DNA of 64,000 bases from Microbacterium paraoxydans (lineage in GTDB: Bacteria; Actinomycetota; Actinomycetes; Actinomycetales; Microbacteriaceae), in contig NZ_JAIVLG010000004.1 in assembly GCF_020524545.1 (NCBI RefSeq), positions 186,001-250,000 of the forward strand, written 5' to 3'. The first letter of the stretch is position 1, and the number at the start of each line of letters is the position of its first letter. The notes beneath the pieces were generated by a model. It was not told where the DNA came from. It worked only from the letters and a program-made list of their open reading frames with translations, and did no database searches. The position numbers were made by a program, and so were the translations under genes. Below are positions 34,698 through 43,701 of the stretch, one piece after another.

Positions 34698-36407
34698 TTA
34701 CTTCTCCCAGCCGACGTTCTCGACCGGCTGGATGCCGAACAGATCGAGACCCACGTAGGGCTCCGGCGTCAGGTTGGCGAGGCCTTCCTGGACCGTGTAG
34801 ATCTGCGGGCCGTTGTACAGCGGGATCAGGCCCCAGCGCTTGTAGATCTCGGGCTCGAGCTCCATCGCGGCAGCGGTCTGCGCCTCGGGGTCGGACTGCG
34901 ACTCGACCTTGTCCTTGATCTCGGCGTCGAGCTCGGCGTCACCGACACCCGACAGGTTGAGACCCGAGTCCGAGCAGTACAGCTGGCAGAACCAGGCGGC
35001 ACCGAACGGGTCGGACGAGGTGAAGCGGAGACCGGAGACGTCCCAGTTCTTCGAGGTGTAGTCCGAAGAGAACTGGCTGGCGGGGCGGACCTCGACCTGG
35101 ACGTCGATGCCGACCTCCTTCTCCTGCGCCTGCAGCGACTGTGCGAGGGCCTTGGAGGTGGCGGTGTCGTTCCAGATGGGGTAGACCACCGAGAGCTTCA
35201 CGCCGTCCTTCTCGCGGATGCCGTCCGAACCTTCGGTCCAGCCGGCCTCGTCGAGCAGCTTCTTGGCGCCCTCGACGTCGAACTCCCAGCCGGCGGCCTT
35301 CATCGAGTCGGTGTAACCGGGCTGGAACGAGAACAGGGTCAGCGAGCCGGCCGGGTCCTCTTCGTAGCCGAGGCCGTTCCAGGCGATCTGCTTCTGCTGG
35401 TCGATGTTGATGGCCTTGAAGAACGCCTCACGGACCTTGACGTCCTCGAACTGCGGCTTCGACGAGTCGACCTGCAGGATCGTGTTGGCCGTCTGCTGCG
35501 CGCGGTAGACCTTGGCGCCGTCGACGTCCTTGACCTGGTCGATGAGCTCCTGGGAGCCCGTCTCCACCATGTCGACCTCGCCGTTCTTGAAGGCGTTGAC
35601 GCCGGCCTGGCCGTCCATACCCGTCATCGTGACCTTGTCGAGCAGCGGAGCGTCGCCCCACCACTCGGGGTTCGGCTTGAAGGAGATGTACCCCTTGGTC
35701 GCGTCGTACTCGTCGACCGTGTAGGGACCTGCGCCCCACTCCGGGTGCGGGTTCTCGATCATCGCTTCGTTGAAGGTGGTCGGGTCCGCGAGCGCCGGGT
35801 GGATGACGCCACCGTTGAAGGGCATCTGCGGCCAGGCGAACTCGCCCTTGAAGGTGACGATCGCCGTCTTGGCGGTGTCGCCCTGCTCGACGGACTCGAT
35901 GTCCTTGTAGCCGTCGGTGGCGTTCGGGTTGAAGCCCTCGTCGTAGGAGCGGTTGGCCTTCCACGTGGCGTCGATGGCGGTCCAGTCCATGTCGGTGCCG
36001 TCGTTCCAGTGGGCCTCATCGGTGAACGTGAAGGTCAGGACCGTCTTGCCGTCCTTCACCTCGTTCTTCCACTCGTCGAGGTAGTTGTCGTTCTTGTACT
36101 GCGTGCCGTCCGGCTTCATCAGGATGAGCTGCGGCGTGTACCACGCGGCGATGCGGGCGGTGTCTGCGCTGCCATCGCTGTTGAACGCGTTCAGCTGCGG
36201 CGGCACCTCGCGGATCGCGAAGTTGACCTCGCCACCCTCCTGGAGGTTCTCGCGAGGCTGCGGGTTGTAGTCCGCCATCTCGACATCGGTCTTCTCGCCG
36301 TTGTCGCCGCTGTCGCCACTGCCGCTGTTGCCGGCAGCGCACCCGCTGAGCGCGAGTGCGAAAGCGCCGGTGAGTGCCAGCGCTCCCATCAGCTTGTACT
36401 GCTTCAT
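34698..36407 (-). CDS. Peptide ABC transporter substrate-binding lipoprotein (SBP family 5)
   Basis: A 569-residue binding protein; signal and lipobox ALSGC end at about residue 23, followed by a Gly/Ser/Asp linker. SBP_bac_5 features are TFTDEAHWNDGTDMDW, NPHPEWGAGPYTVDEYDATKGYISFKPNPEWWG and VREAFFKAINIDQQKQIAWNGLGYEEDPAGS. Lys and Glu content is higher than in neighbouring genes. It is the last gene of the transporter row, 117 bases behind the ATPase gene, and has its own ribosome site AAAGGAG and a likely own promoter, which would raise the amount of binding protein. The ligand is an oligopeptide or related molecule by family. Confidence 0.94.
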   Translation of the reverse strand: MKQYKLMGALALTGAFALALSGCAAGNSGSGDSGDNGEKTDVEMADYNPQPRENLQEGGEVNFAIREVPPQLNAFNSDGSADTARIAAWYTPQLILMKPDGTQYKNDNYLDEWKNEVKDGKTVLTFTFTDEAHWNDGTDMDWTAIDATWKANRSYDEGFNPNATDGYKDIESVEQGDTAKTAIVTFKGEFAWPQMPFNGGVIHPALADPTTFNEAMIENPHPEWGAGPYTVDEYDATKGYISFKPNPEWWGDAPLLDKVTMTGMDGQAGVNAFKNGEVDMVETGSQELIDQVKDVDGAKVYRAQQTANTILQVDSSKPQFEDVKVREAFFKAINIDQQKQIAWNGLGYEEDPAGSLTLFSFQPGYTDSMKAAGWEFDVEGAKKLLDEAGWTEGSDGIREKDGVKLSVVYPIWNDTATSKALAQSLQAQEKEVGIDVQVEVRPASQFSSDYTSKNWDVSGLRFTSSDPFGAAWFCQLYCSDSGLNLSGVGDAELDAEIKDKVESQSDPEAQTAAAMELEPEIYKRWGLIPLYNGPQIYTVQEGLANLTPEPYVGLDLFGIQPVENVGWEK

Positions 36408-36442
36408 GGTGCTCCTTTCGCCTTTCGGCGTGTCATAAGGGG

Positions 36443-36464
36443 AGAATAGTTCGCCGTGTACACG
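36443..36464 (-). promoter_or_regulatory. Candidate promoter and operator before the binding-protein gene
   Basis: On the minus strand TATTCT (36443-36448) fits a TANNNT -10. Directly upstream, in the spacer, lies the perfect 10-bp palindrome CGTGTACACG (36455-36464), a plausible repressor site. No strong -35 is visible. Confidence 0.35.
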
Positions 36465-36523
36465 AATGTCGCCGGCGAAAGTGAATGCCGCCTAACCGTT
36501 ATCGGACGGTGATCCGTCTCCGG

Positions 36524-38452
36524 TCAGGAGGCGTTCGACAGGCCCGTGGCGGCCTCCGGGTCGAAGACGATCCGCTGCCGCGTCCGCTCGATGTCGGGGT
36601 CGGGGACCGGGATCGCCGACAGCAGCGCCCTGGTGTAGGGGTGCCGGGGATTGTCGAAGACGTCGTCCACGTCGCCGTGCTCCACGAAGTCGCCCAGGTA
36701 CATGACGGCGACACGATCCGCGATGTGACGCACGACGGAGAGGTCGTGCGCCACGAAGAGGTACGACAGGCCGAGCTTGACCTTGAGGTCGTCGAGGAGG
36801 TTGATCACGCCCGCCTGGATCGACACGTCGAGCGCCGACACCGGCTCGTCGAGCACCACGATCTTGGGGTTCGTCGACAGTGCGCGGGCGATGCCGATGC
36901 GCTGCCGCTGCCCTCCGGAGAACGCCTGCGGGAAGCGATCGCGATGTGCCGGATTGAGGCCGACGAGATCCATCAGCTCACCGACGCGCCGGTGCACCTC
37001 CGCCTTCGGGGTGCCGATCGCCGTCAGGGGTTCGGAGATGATGTCGGCGACCGTCATGCGCGGGTCGAGGGCGCCCATCGGGTCTTGGAACACGATCTGG
37101 ATGTCGCGCCTCAACGCACGCTCGACCTTGCGACTGCGGATGTCGTTGACGCTCGTTCCGGCGATGACGATGTCGCCCTCGGCCTGCTTGACCATGTCCA
37201 TGATCTGCAGCAGCGTCGTCGTCTTCCCGCTCCCGGACTCGCCCACGATCGCCATGGTCTCGCCTTCGCGGACGTCGAAGCTGATGCCCTTGACGGCGTG
37301 CACTTCGCCGACCTTGCGCTTGAGGAATGCGCCCTTGAGCAGCGGGAAGGTCTTGGTGAGGTTCTTCACCTCGAGCGTGATGGGACGCTCCTCACGGGGA
37401 AGGCGGGTCAACTCGCTCTCCGGTGCCTCCCGGACCGGATACACCGGCAGCCCGCCGAGCGTGCCGCCGTCCTCGATCTCGTTCGAACGGATGCAGGCCG
37501 CGCGATGCGCCTCGCCGCCGCTGGTCAGGACGGGGAGGAGCTCCGGTTCGCTCGTCCGGCACGCGTCCATCACGATCGGGCAGCGATCGGCGAACGGGCA
37601 GGCATCGGGGAGGTTGATCAGGAGCGGCGGATTGCCCTTGATCGGGGTGAGCGGCTCCTTCTCGGCCTTGTCCACGCGGGGGATGGCGCCGAGGAGACCG
37701 ATGGAATACGGCATCCTCGTCTGGTGGAACAGCTCGCGCACGGGGGCCTGTTCCACGGGCTTGCCCGCGTACATCACCATGACGTCGTCGGCCGTGCGGG
37801 CCACCACGCCCATGTCATGCGTGATCATCATGACGGCGGCGCCGGTCTCGGCCTGCGCCTTCTCGATCAGGTCGAGGATCTGCGCCTGGATCGTGACGTC
37901 GAGCGCGGTCGTCGGCTCGTCGGCGATGATCAGCTTCGGATCGTTGGCCATCGCGATCGCGATCACGACGCGCTGACGCATTCCTCCGGAGAACTCGTGG
38001 GGGAACGCCTTCATCCGCTTCTCGGGCTCGGGGATGCCCACGAGCTTGAGGAGATCGATCGCGCGGGCGTTCGCCTCCTTCGCGCTGAGGTTGCGGTGCA
38101 CGGTGAGCGCCTCGATCAGCTGCGTCCCGATCGTGTACACCGGCGTCAGCGAGGTCAGCGGATCCTGGAAGACCATCGAGATGCCGTTTCCGCGGATGCG
38201 GGAGAGCTGTGCGTCCGTCTTGCCGAGGAGCTCCTGCCCGTCGAAGAGGATCGAGCCGGAGATCTTCGCGTTCTCGTCGAGCAAGCCCATGACGGCCAGC
38301 GAGGTGACCGACTTCCCGGAGCCCGACTCGCCGACGATGCCGAGGGTCTTACCTGCCTCCAGGTCGAAGGAGACACCGCGCACGGCATCGACGCGGCCGG
38401 CTTCGGAGGCGAAGCTGACGGTGAGGTCGCGGACGGACAGTACGGGGCTCAT
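36524..38452 (-). CDS. Peptide ABC transporter, two fused ATP-binding domains
   Basis: A 642-residue ATPase with two complete nucleotide-binding domains. Domain one: GESGSGKS near residue 41, [20 protein letters not shown], followed by the oligopeptide C-terminal part with the four-Cys cluster CPFADRC and CRTSEPEL/AACIRS typical of DppD/OppD iron-sulfur or metal sites. Domain two: [32 protein letters not shown]. It is longer than the ATPase at 3442-5109 because it keeps the Cys cluster region. It overlaps the permease gene upstream by 4 bases. Confidence 0.94.
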   Translation of the reverse strand: MSPVLSVRDLTVSFASEAGRVDAVRGVSFDLEAGKTLGIVGESGSGKSVTSLAVMGLLDENAKISGSILFDGQELLGKTDAQLSRIRGNGISMVFQDPLTSLTPVYTIGTQLIEALTVHRNLSAKEANARAIDLLKLVGIPEPEKRMKAFPHEFSGGMRQRVVIAIAMANDPKLIIADEPTTALDVTIQAQILDLIEKAQAETGAAVMMITHDMGVVARTADDVMVMYAGKPVEQAPVRELFHQTRMPYSIGLLGAIPRVDKAEKEPLTPIKGNPPLLINLPDACPFADRCPIVMDACRTSEPELLPVLTSGGEAHRAACIRSNEIEDGGTLGGLPVYPVREAPESELTRLPREERPITLEVKNLTKTFPLLKGAFLKRKVGEVHAVKGISFDVREGETMAIVGESGSGKTTTLLQIMDMVKQAEGDIVIAGTSVNDIRSRKVERALRRDIQIVFQDPMGALDPRMTVADIISEPLTAIGTPKAEVHRRVGELMDLVGLNPAHRDRFPQAFSGGQRQRIGIARALSTNPKIVVLDEPVSALDVSIQAGVINLLDDLKVKLGLSYLFVAHDLSVVRHIADRVAVMYLGDFVEHGDVDDVFDNPRHPYTRALLSAIPVPDPDIERTRQRIVFDPEAATGLSNAS

Positions 38453-39363
38453 GCGCGGCCTCCTGCAGCCGAGGTGGGGTCGAGGGCATCACGCAGGCCG
38501 TCGGCGATCAACGCCATCGACACGGTCAGCAGCGTGAGCGTCAACGCCGGGAAGTAGAACAGCCACGGGGAGCTCGTGATCGACGTGCTTCCCTCTCCGA
38601 TCAGCGATCCGAGGGAGACATCGGGGATCTTCACTCCGAAGCCGATGAACGACAGGCCGGTCTCCGTCGTGACGGCAGTGACGATGCCGAGCGTGAAGTT
38701 GATCACCAGCAGCGAGCCGATGTTGGGGACCAGATGGCGCAGCACGATGCGTGTGCCGGGGACGCCCATGTAGCGCGCCGCCTGCACGTACTCCCGCTCG
38801 CGGAGCGACAGCGCCATGGTCCAGATGATGCGGGCGGGGAAGAACCAGCTCACGAAGATCATCACGAGCGCGATGACCCACCAGACACCGCCCGAGTCGT
38901 TCGAGATGACCGAGAGCATGAGGAAGGTGGGGACGACCATCATGAAGTGGATGACCAGCAGGGCGATGCGCTCGAACCAGCCGCGGAAGTAGGCGGCGGC
39001 CGTGCCGACGAGGGCCGACAGGATGGTGGTTCCGACCGACACCGTGATCGCGATCATGAGCGAGCGCTGGAGACCGATCGCGGTCTGGGTGTACGTGTCG
39101 TTGCCGGCGCCGTTCGTGCCGAACCAGTGCGTCGCCGACGGGGGAGTGCTCAGCGCCAGGAAGTCCATGTCGTTGACGGCGTATGGCGAGAAGACCGGAC
39201 CGAGTATCGCGAACAGGATCAGGACGAGCAGGACGACGACGCCCCCGACGGCCGGCTTGTTGCGCATGTAGCGGCGCGTGTACAGCGTCCACTTCGAGAG
39301 GGACTTGCGCGGCGTTGCCTCGGCGGACGGCTCGACCAGCGGATCGATCATTTCGGTGGTCAT
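38449..39363 (-). CDS. Peptide ABC transporter permease (DppC type)
   Basis: A 304-residue membrane protein. The N-terminal 35 residues are cytosolic, followed by NKPAVGGVVVLLVLILFAILGPVFSPY. The DppC block THWFGTNGAGNDTYTQTAIGLQRSL and the EAA loop REYVQAARYMGVPGTRIVLRHLVPN are clear. The ATG overlaps nothing upstream but lies one base behind the DppB-type gene; its stop overlaps the ATPase start. Six membrane helices are expected. Confidence 0.94.
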   Translation of the reverse strand: MTTEMIDPLVEPSAEATPRKSLSKWTLYTRRYMRNKPAVGGVVVLLVLILFAILGPVFSPYAVNDMDFLALSTPPSATHWFGTNGAGNDTYTQTAIGLQRSLMIAITVSVGTTILSALVGTAAAYFRGWFERIALLVIHFMMVVPTFLMLSVISNDSGGVWWVIALVMIFVSWFFPARIIWTMALSLREREYVQAARYMGVPGTRIVLRHLVPNIGSLLVINFTLGIVTAVTTETGLSFIGFGVKIPDVSLGSLIGEGSTSITSSPWLFYFPALTLTLLTVSMALIADGLRDALDPTSAAGGRA

Positions 39364-39364
39364 A

Positions 39365-40348
39365 TCAGCTCACCCTCACTCGCGGGTCGAGGACGACGAC
39401 GACGATGTCTGCGAGGACGGCGCCGATCGCGGTCAGCACGGCGCCGAAGGCGGCGACTGCCACCACGCCGTTGATGTCGTTCTGGTTGATGGTGTCGAGG
39501 AAATAGCGGCCCATGCCCTGCCAGGCGAAGATCGACTCGGTCAGGATCGCGCCGGTGAAGATCGTGGGGATCGTGAAGGCGACCTGGGTCGCGACCGGGA
39601 TGAGCGAGGTGCGGAGGGCGTGCTTGCGAACCGCCTGGGCCTTGGTCAGTCCCTTGGCGCGAGCGGTGCGCACGTAGTCCGCGTTGATGTTGTCCAGCAG
39701 GAGCGACCGCTGGAGGAAGTGGTACTGCGCGTATCCGACGAGCACGAGGGCGATGGTGGGCAGCGTGACGTGCTGGAGCGCATCGATGATCGTCGGGAAG
39801 AACCCTGTCACGCCCGGGCTGGAGGAGCCGGTGACGTAGAAGATCCGTACCCCGGTCCACTCGTTGAGCGCGATGGCGAGGAGAACGACGGCGAGACCGG
39901 CGACGATGATGTTGATGTTCATCGTGATGATCGACGTCGCCTGGCCGATGCGGTCGGCGAGCTTGTACTGGCGGGACGCGGTGTAGACACCGAGCCAGAT
40001 GCCGAGCACGGCGGCGATGATCGTCGCGCCGAGCACGAGTTCCGCGCTGACCCACATGCGGTAGGCGACCTGCTCGTTGACCGACTGTCCGGTGGGGCTC
40101 ACGCCCCAGTCCCAGCGGAACAGGATGCCGCTGAACCAGTTCCACCACCGCTCCATGAGCGGCACGGTGTCGCTCAGGTTGCGCGGGATCAGGACGTTGT
40201 CGATCTGCTCCGGCGTCAGGGGTGGGCGTCTCCCCACGTAGTTGCTGCGCGGGTCGAGGAACCCCCACGCCAGAAAGAACGTGAGGTTCGTCGCGACCAC
40301 GATCATGAGCAGCCAGCCGAGTGCTCGGCGCAGGAGGTACTTGATCAA
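39365..40348 (-). CDS. Peptide ABC transporter permease (DppB type)
   Basis: A 327-residue permease and first gene of the transporter row. The start is a TTG at 40348 with a weak purine-rich site before it (AGAAAGA). The N-terminus MIKYLLRRALGWLLMIVVATNLTFFLAWGF is typical of DppB. The long exported loop contains LTPEQIDNVLIPRNLSDTVPLMERWW. The EAA loop is DYVRTARAKGLTKAQAVRKHALRTSLIP. A plausible promoter stands about 125 bases upstream. Order permease-permease-ATPase-binding protein is complete. Confidence 0.93.
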   Translation of the reverse strand: MIKYLLRRALGWLLMIVVATNLTFFLAWGFLDPRSNYVGRRPPLTPEQIDNVLIPRNLSDTVPLMERWWNWFSGILFRWDWGVSPTGQSVNEQVAYRMWVSAELVLGATIIAAVLGIWLGVYTASRQYKLADRIGQATSIITMNINIIVAGLAVVLLAIALNEWTGVRIFYVTGSSSPGVTGFFPTIIDALQHVTLPTIALVLVGYAQYHFLQRSLLLDNINADYVRTARAKGLTKAQAVRKHALRTSLIPVATQVAFTIPTIFTGAILTESIFAWQGMGRYFLDTINQNDINGVVAVAAFGAVLTAIGAVLADIVVVVLDPRVRVS

Positions 40349-40473
40349 GGGGTCAGTCTTTCTCTTCTACAGACGCGCTCGGGATCAGCCGACGCAACGC
40401 TGAGTCAGTTGGATTACGGAATCGCCATCCACCGAACTCTGCGATGCGACAACGCCACGGGGTCTGTGATGGA

Positions 40474-40502
40474 GTCTTATCGCTTGCGGGATCCGGTGTC
40501 AC
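40474..40502 (-). promoter_or_regulatory. Candidate promoter of the second peptide transporter operon
   Basis: On the minus strand GTGACA (40497-40502, five of six -35 matches) is followed after 17 bases by TAAGAC (40474-40479, weak -10). The intergenic stretch 40349-40587 between the divergent permease and lepA holds this, the lepA -10 and no gene. Confidence 0.45.
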
Positions 40503-40572
40503 GGAATTTCCCAGGCAACTTCGGGAGACTATCACCGGAATGCCGGAATCGGGGATTAGCGCCCCCTCACCG

Positions 40573-40578
40573 TAGAAT
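40573..40578 (+). promoter_or_regulatory. -10 box (TAGAAT) of lepA
   Basis: TAGAAT (five of six TATAAT matches) ends 9 bases before the ATG at 40588, so the lepA mRNA should have a leader of only 2-3 bases or none. Confidence 0.55.
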
Positions 40579-40587
40579 CGTGGGGAC

Positions 40588-42441
40588 ATGTCCCCACGCG
40601 CTCTCACACCTCTTCAGCCTGCCGCGACGCCGGCTGCGCAGATCCGCAATTTCTGCATCATCGCCCACATCGACCACGGCAAGTCGACTCTCGCCGACCG
40701 GATGCTCCAGATCACCGGTGTCGTCTCGGACCGCGACATGCGGGCCCAGTACCTCGACCGCATGGACATCGAGCGCGAACGCGGAATCACGATCAAGAGC
40801 CAGGCCGTCCGGATGCCGTGGGAGTTCGACGGTCAGACCGTGGCCCTGAACATGATCGACACCCCCGGTCACGTCGACTTCACCTACGAGGTCTCGCGAT
40901 CGCTCGCGGCATGCGAGGGAGCGATCCTGCTCGTCGACGCAGCGCAGGGCATCGAGGCGCAGACGCTCGCGAACCTGTACCTCGCGCTGGAGAACGATCT
41001 CCACATCATCCCGGTGCTGAACAAGATCGACCTGCCAGCCGCCGACCCCGAGAAGTACGCGAAGGAGCTGGCCTCGCTCATCGGAGGCAAGCCCGAGGAT
41101 GTGCTGCGGGTCTCGGGCAAGACCGGCGTCGGCGTCGAGGACCTGCTCGACCGGCTGGTCCAGGACATCCCGGCTCCGGTGGGCGACGCGGATGCCCCCG
41201 CCCGCGCGATGATCTTCGACTCGGTGTACGACGCGTATCGCGGAGTGGTCACGTACGTGCGCATGGTGGACGGCAGCCTCTCGCCGCGCGAGCGCATCCA
41301 GATGATGTCGACCGGGGCCAACCACGAGGCGCTCGAGGTCGGCGTGTCGAGTCCGGAACCGACCCCGACCAAGGGGCTCGGGGTCGGCGAGGTGGGGTAT
41401 CTGATCACGGGTGTGAAGGACGTTCGCCAGTCGAAGGTCGGGGACACGATCACCACGTCCCGGAAGCCGGCGTCGGAACCCCTGCCGGGTTACACCGACC
41501 CGAAGCCGATGGTCTTCTCGGGCATCTACCCGATCGACGGCAGCGACTACGCCGAACTCCGCGAGGCACTCGACAAGCTCAAGCTCTCCGACGCCTCGCT
41601 CCAGTACGAGCCGGAGACCTCGGTCGCGCTCGGCTTCGGGTTCCGCTGCGGATTCCTCGGCCTGCTCCACCTGGAGATCGTCACGGAGCGCCTCGCCCGC
41701 GAGTTCGGGCTCGACCTCATCACGACCGCGCCGAGCGTCATCTACGAGGTGCTCACGAGCGACACCGGTGAGACGGTGACCGTGACCAACCCGAGCGAGT
41801 ACCCGGACGGGCGCATCGGATCGGTCTCAGAGCCCATGGTGAAGGCCGCCATCCTGCTGCCCAAGGACTACGTCGGCACCGTGATGGAGCTGTGCCAGTC
41901 TCGCCGTGGAACCCTGCTCGGGATGGAGTACTTCTCGGAAGAGCGTGTCGAACTGCGGTACAACATGCCGCTGGGTGAGATCGTGTTCGACTTCTTCGAC
42001 CAGCTGAAGTCCAAGACGCAGGGCTACGCCTCTCTCGACTACGAACCCTCCGGACAACAGGAAGCCGACCTCGTCAAGGTGGACATCCTGCTCCAGGGGG
42101 AGAAGGTCGATGCGTTCAGCTCGATCGTGCACCGCGACAAGGCCTACGCCTACGGCACGATGATGGCCGAGCGTCTGCGCAAGCTCATTCCTCGCCAGCA
42201 GTTCGAGGTTCCCATCCAGGCTGCCATCGGCGCGCGCATCATCGCTCGCGAGACCATCCGAGCGATCCGCAAGGATGTGCTGGCGAAGTGCTACGGCGGT
42301 GACATCACCCGTAAGCGCAAGCTCCTCGAGAAGCAGAAGGAGGGCAAGAAGCGCATGAAGATGGTCGGCCGCGTCGAGGTCCCCCAGGAGGCGTTCATCG
42401 CCGCGCTCTCGGGAGACGTCGAAGGCAAGGACAAGAAGTAG
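40588..42441 (+). CDS. lepA: Elongation factor 4 (LepA)
   Basis: A 617-residue translational GTPase that acts on ribosomes under stress and in initiation. G1 is HIDHGKST near residue 27, G2 RGITIK, G3 DTPGHVDF, G4 NKID and G5 SGKT. The LepA-specific C-terminal domain is present, with [40 protein letters not shown] at the end. Length is slightly above E. coli LepA because of an N-terminal extension of about 15 residues. It is followed by two DUF1990 genes and hemW, a usual actinobacterial neighbourhood, but is separated from rpsT by an accessory block. Confidence 0.96.
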   Translation: MSPRALTPLQPAATPAAQIRNFCIIAHIDHGKSTLADRMLQITGVVSDRDMRAQYLDRMDIERERGITIKSQAVRMPWEFDGQTVALNMIDTPGHVDFTYEVSRSLAACEGAILLVDAAQGIEAQTLANLYLALENDLHIIPVLNKIDLPAADPEKYAKELASLIGGKPEDVLRVSGKTGVGVEDLLDRLVQDIPAPVGDADAPARAMIFDSVYDAYRGVVTYVRMVDGSLSPRERIQMMSTGANHEALEVGVSSPEPTPTKGLGVGEVGYLITGVKDVRQSKVGDTITTSRKPASEPLPGYTDPKPMVFSGIYPIDGSDYAELREALDKLKLSDASLQYEPETSVALGFGFRCGFLGLLHLEIVTERLAREFGLDLITTAPSVIYEVLTSDTGETVTVTNPSEYPDGRIGSVSEPMVKAAILLPKDYVGTVMELCQSRRGTLLGMEYFSEERVELRYNMPLGEIVFDFFDQLKSKTQGYASLDYEPSGQQEADLVKVDILLQGEKVDAFSSIVHRDKAYAYGTMMAERLRKLIPRQQFEVPIQAAIGARIIARETIRAIRKDVLAKCYGGDITRKRKLLEKQKEGKKRMKMVGRVEVPQEAFIAALSGDVEGKDKK

Positions 42442-42443
42442 TC

Positions 42444-42938
42444 GTGCCGCTGCCCGCGTATCAGCGGGGGATGACACGTCATCCGCTCGTCGCTGCGCCC
42501 GATGGCATGCTCGGCGAGGAGAATTCGACCACCGTGGCACCGGCAGCACGCGACGCGGTCGCGGCGCTGGTGAGCACGTGGGAGTTCAAGCGGCGGGCGG
42601 GATTCGAGGTGCCCGTGGGCGCACCGATGCCCGAACTCGAGGGCGTGCTCGCCAAGCGTGTCTTCGGCATCCGCTTCGCGGAGCCCGTGCGGGTCGTGTG
42701 GGCCGATGCGAGTGGTTTCGGTTACGAGACCCGTCCGGGGCATCCGGTCTACGGCGAGGAGTCGTTCCGGATCGACGAGCGGGGGGTGTTCACCGCGCGT
42801 TCCGTCTCGCGCCCTTCGACGTGGTTCTGGCGGATACTCGCGCCTGCGCTGCGGAGGATGCAGCGCTCGACCCACGCCGAGTATGCCCGGATCGTCCAGG
42901 AGGCGGCGCGGGCAGCGGAGGCAGAGACCCCGCACTGA
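42444..42938 (+). CDS. DUF1990 family protein 1
   Basis: A 164-residue protein of the DUF1990 family. Family features are WEFKRRAGFEV near residue 46, RVVWADASGFGYETRPGHPVYGEESFRID and a C-terminal ARSVSRPSTWFWRILAPALRRMQRSTHAEYARIV with the Pro-Ser and basic block. The GTG at 42444 is 2 bases behind the lepA stop; ATG 42471 is an alternative. DUF1990 proteins are small cytosolic proteins with a START/Bet v1-like fold and unknown ligand. The next gene is a second member, so the pair is a local duplication or a paired functional unit. Confidence 0.85.
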   Translation: MPLPAYQRGMTRHPLVAAPDGMLGEENSTTVAPAARDAVAALVSTWEFKRRAGFEVPVGAPMPELEGVLAKRVFGIRFAEPVRVVWADASGFGYETRPGHPVYGEESFRIDERGVFTARSVSRPSTWFWRILAPALRRMQRSTHAEYARIVQEAARAAEAETPH

Positions 42939-43034
42939 GACGCACGCGGCGTCGTCCCGCCCGAGAACGCAGGGATCCCAGGGAGCATGTGGCCCTGTGC
43001 GGCGCGTGGGGGTGTTCGCTCAGGCAACCCGAAG

Positions 43035-43040
43035 TAGGGT
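43035..43040 (+). promoter_or_regulatory. -10 box (TAGGGT) of leaderless second DUF1990 gene
   Basis: TAGGGT ends 7 bases before the ATG at 43048, the same arrangement as at 18166. Confidence 0.55.
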
Positions 43041-43047
43041 GGAAGTC

Positions 43048-43701
43048 ATGCGGCGCGGGACTTTCCGAGACGACACGGTGGACTATGCGGCCGTGGGTGC
43101 GACCCATGCGCCCGATCTGATGCAGTACCCGCCGGAGCGCAGTATCCCGGCGGAGGAATCCTGGCGGATCGGCAGCGGTGTCGAGCGTTTTCAGACGGCC
43201 GGTGAAGCGCTCCTGTCCTGGACGGCTCAGCGTGCGGCGGGTCTCTCGGTCGAAGACGTGCGTCCGGCCCCCGGGCCCGCATACGCGGGCGTGAGCTTCG
43301 ATGCCGAGGGGAATCCGATCGCGCCGAGCAAACGGGACGTCGAACAGCGCTATGACGCCGAGGGCATGCCCTTCGTCGGTGCGGGGATGACGCTGCACCT
43401 GCGCGGGCGGGTCGCGGGGATGCGCGCCGACTCCGAGCTCCGCGTGATCTCCGTCACGGAGGAGACCAGGCGCATCGGTTTCGTGCTCGGAACCGTCGGC
43501 GGGTCCGTCGTCAGCGGCGAGGAGTCGTTCGACGTCGACTGGCGTGAGGACAACGACGAGGTGTGGTTCACCGTGAGGGCGTTCGACGCCCCGAACGCCC
43601 TCATCTACCGGACGATCCCCGCTCTCATGAAGCGTCGTCGCCGCGAGCTGTTCGCGCGCTATCTCCGGGCGATCTCACCGCTGTACGCGACCCCCGTCTG
43701 A
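43048..43701 (+). CDS. DUF1990 family protein 2
   Basis: A 217-residue DUF1990 protein, longer than its neighbour. It starts RRGTFRDDTVDYAAVGATHAPDL (the family's N-terminal YxxVGAT motif, missing in protein 1), has a central insert rich in Pro (VRPAPGPAYAGVSFDAEGNPIAPS) and the C-terminal EESFDVDWREDNDEVWFTVRAFDAPNALIYR. It is preceded by a leaderless-type promoter, so it can be transcribed apart from lepA. Its stop overlaps the hemW start (TGATG), so hemW is coupled to it. The function is unknown. Confidence 0.82.
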   Translation: MRRGTFRDDTVDYAAVGATHAPDLMQYPPERSIPAEESWRIGSGVERFQTAGEALLSWTAQRAAGLSVEDVRPAPGPAYAGVSFDAEGNPIAPSKRDVEQRYDAEGMPFVGAGMTLHLRGRVAGMRADSELRVISVTEETRRIGFVLGTVGGSVVSGEESFDVDWREDNDEVWFTVRAFDAPNALIYRTIPALMKRRRRELFARYLRAISPLYATPV

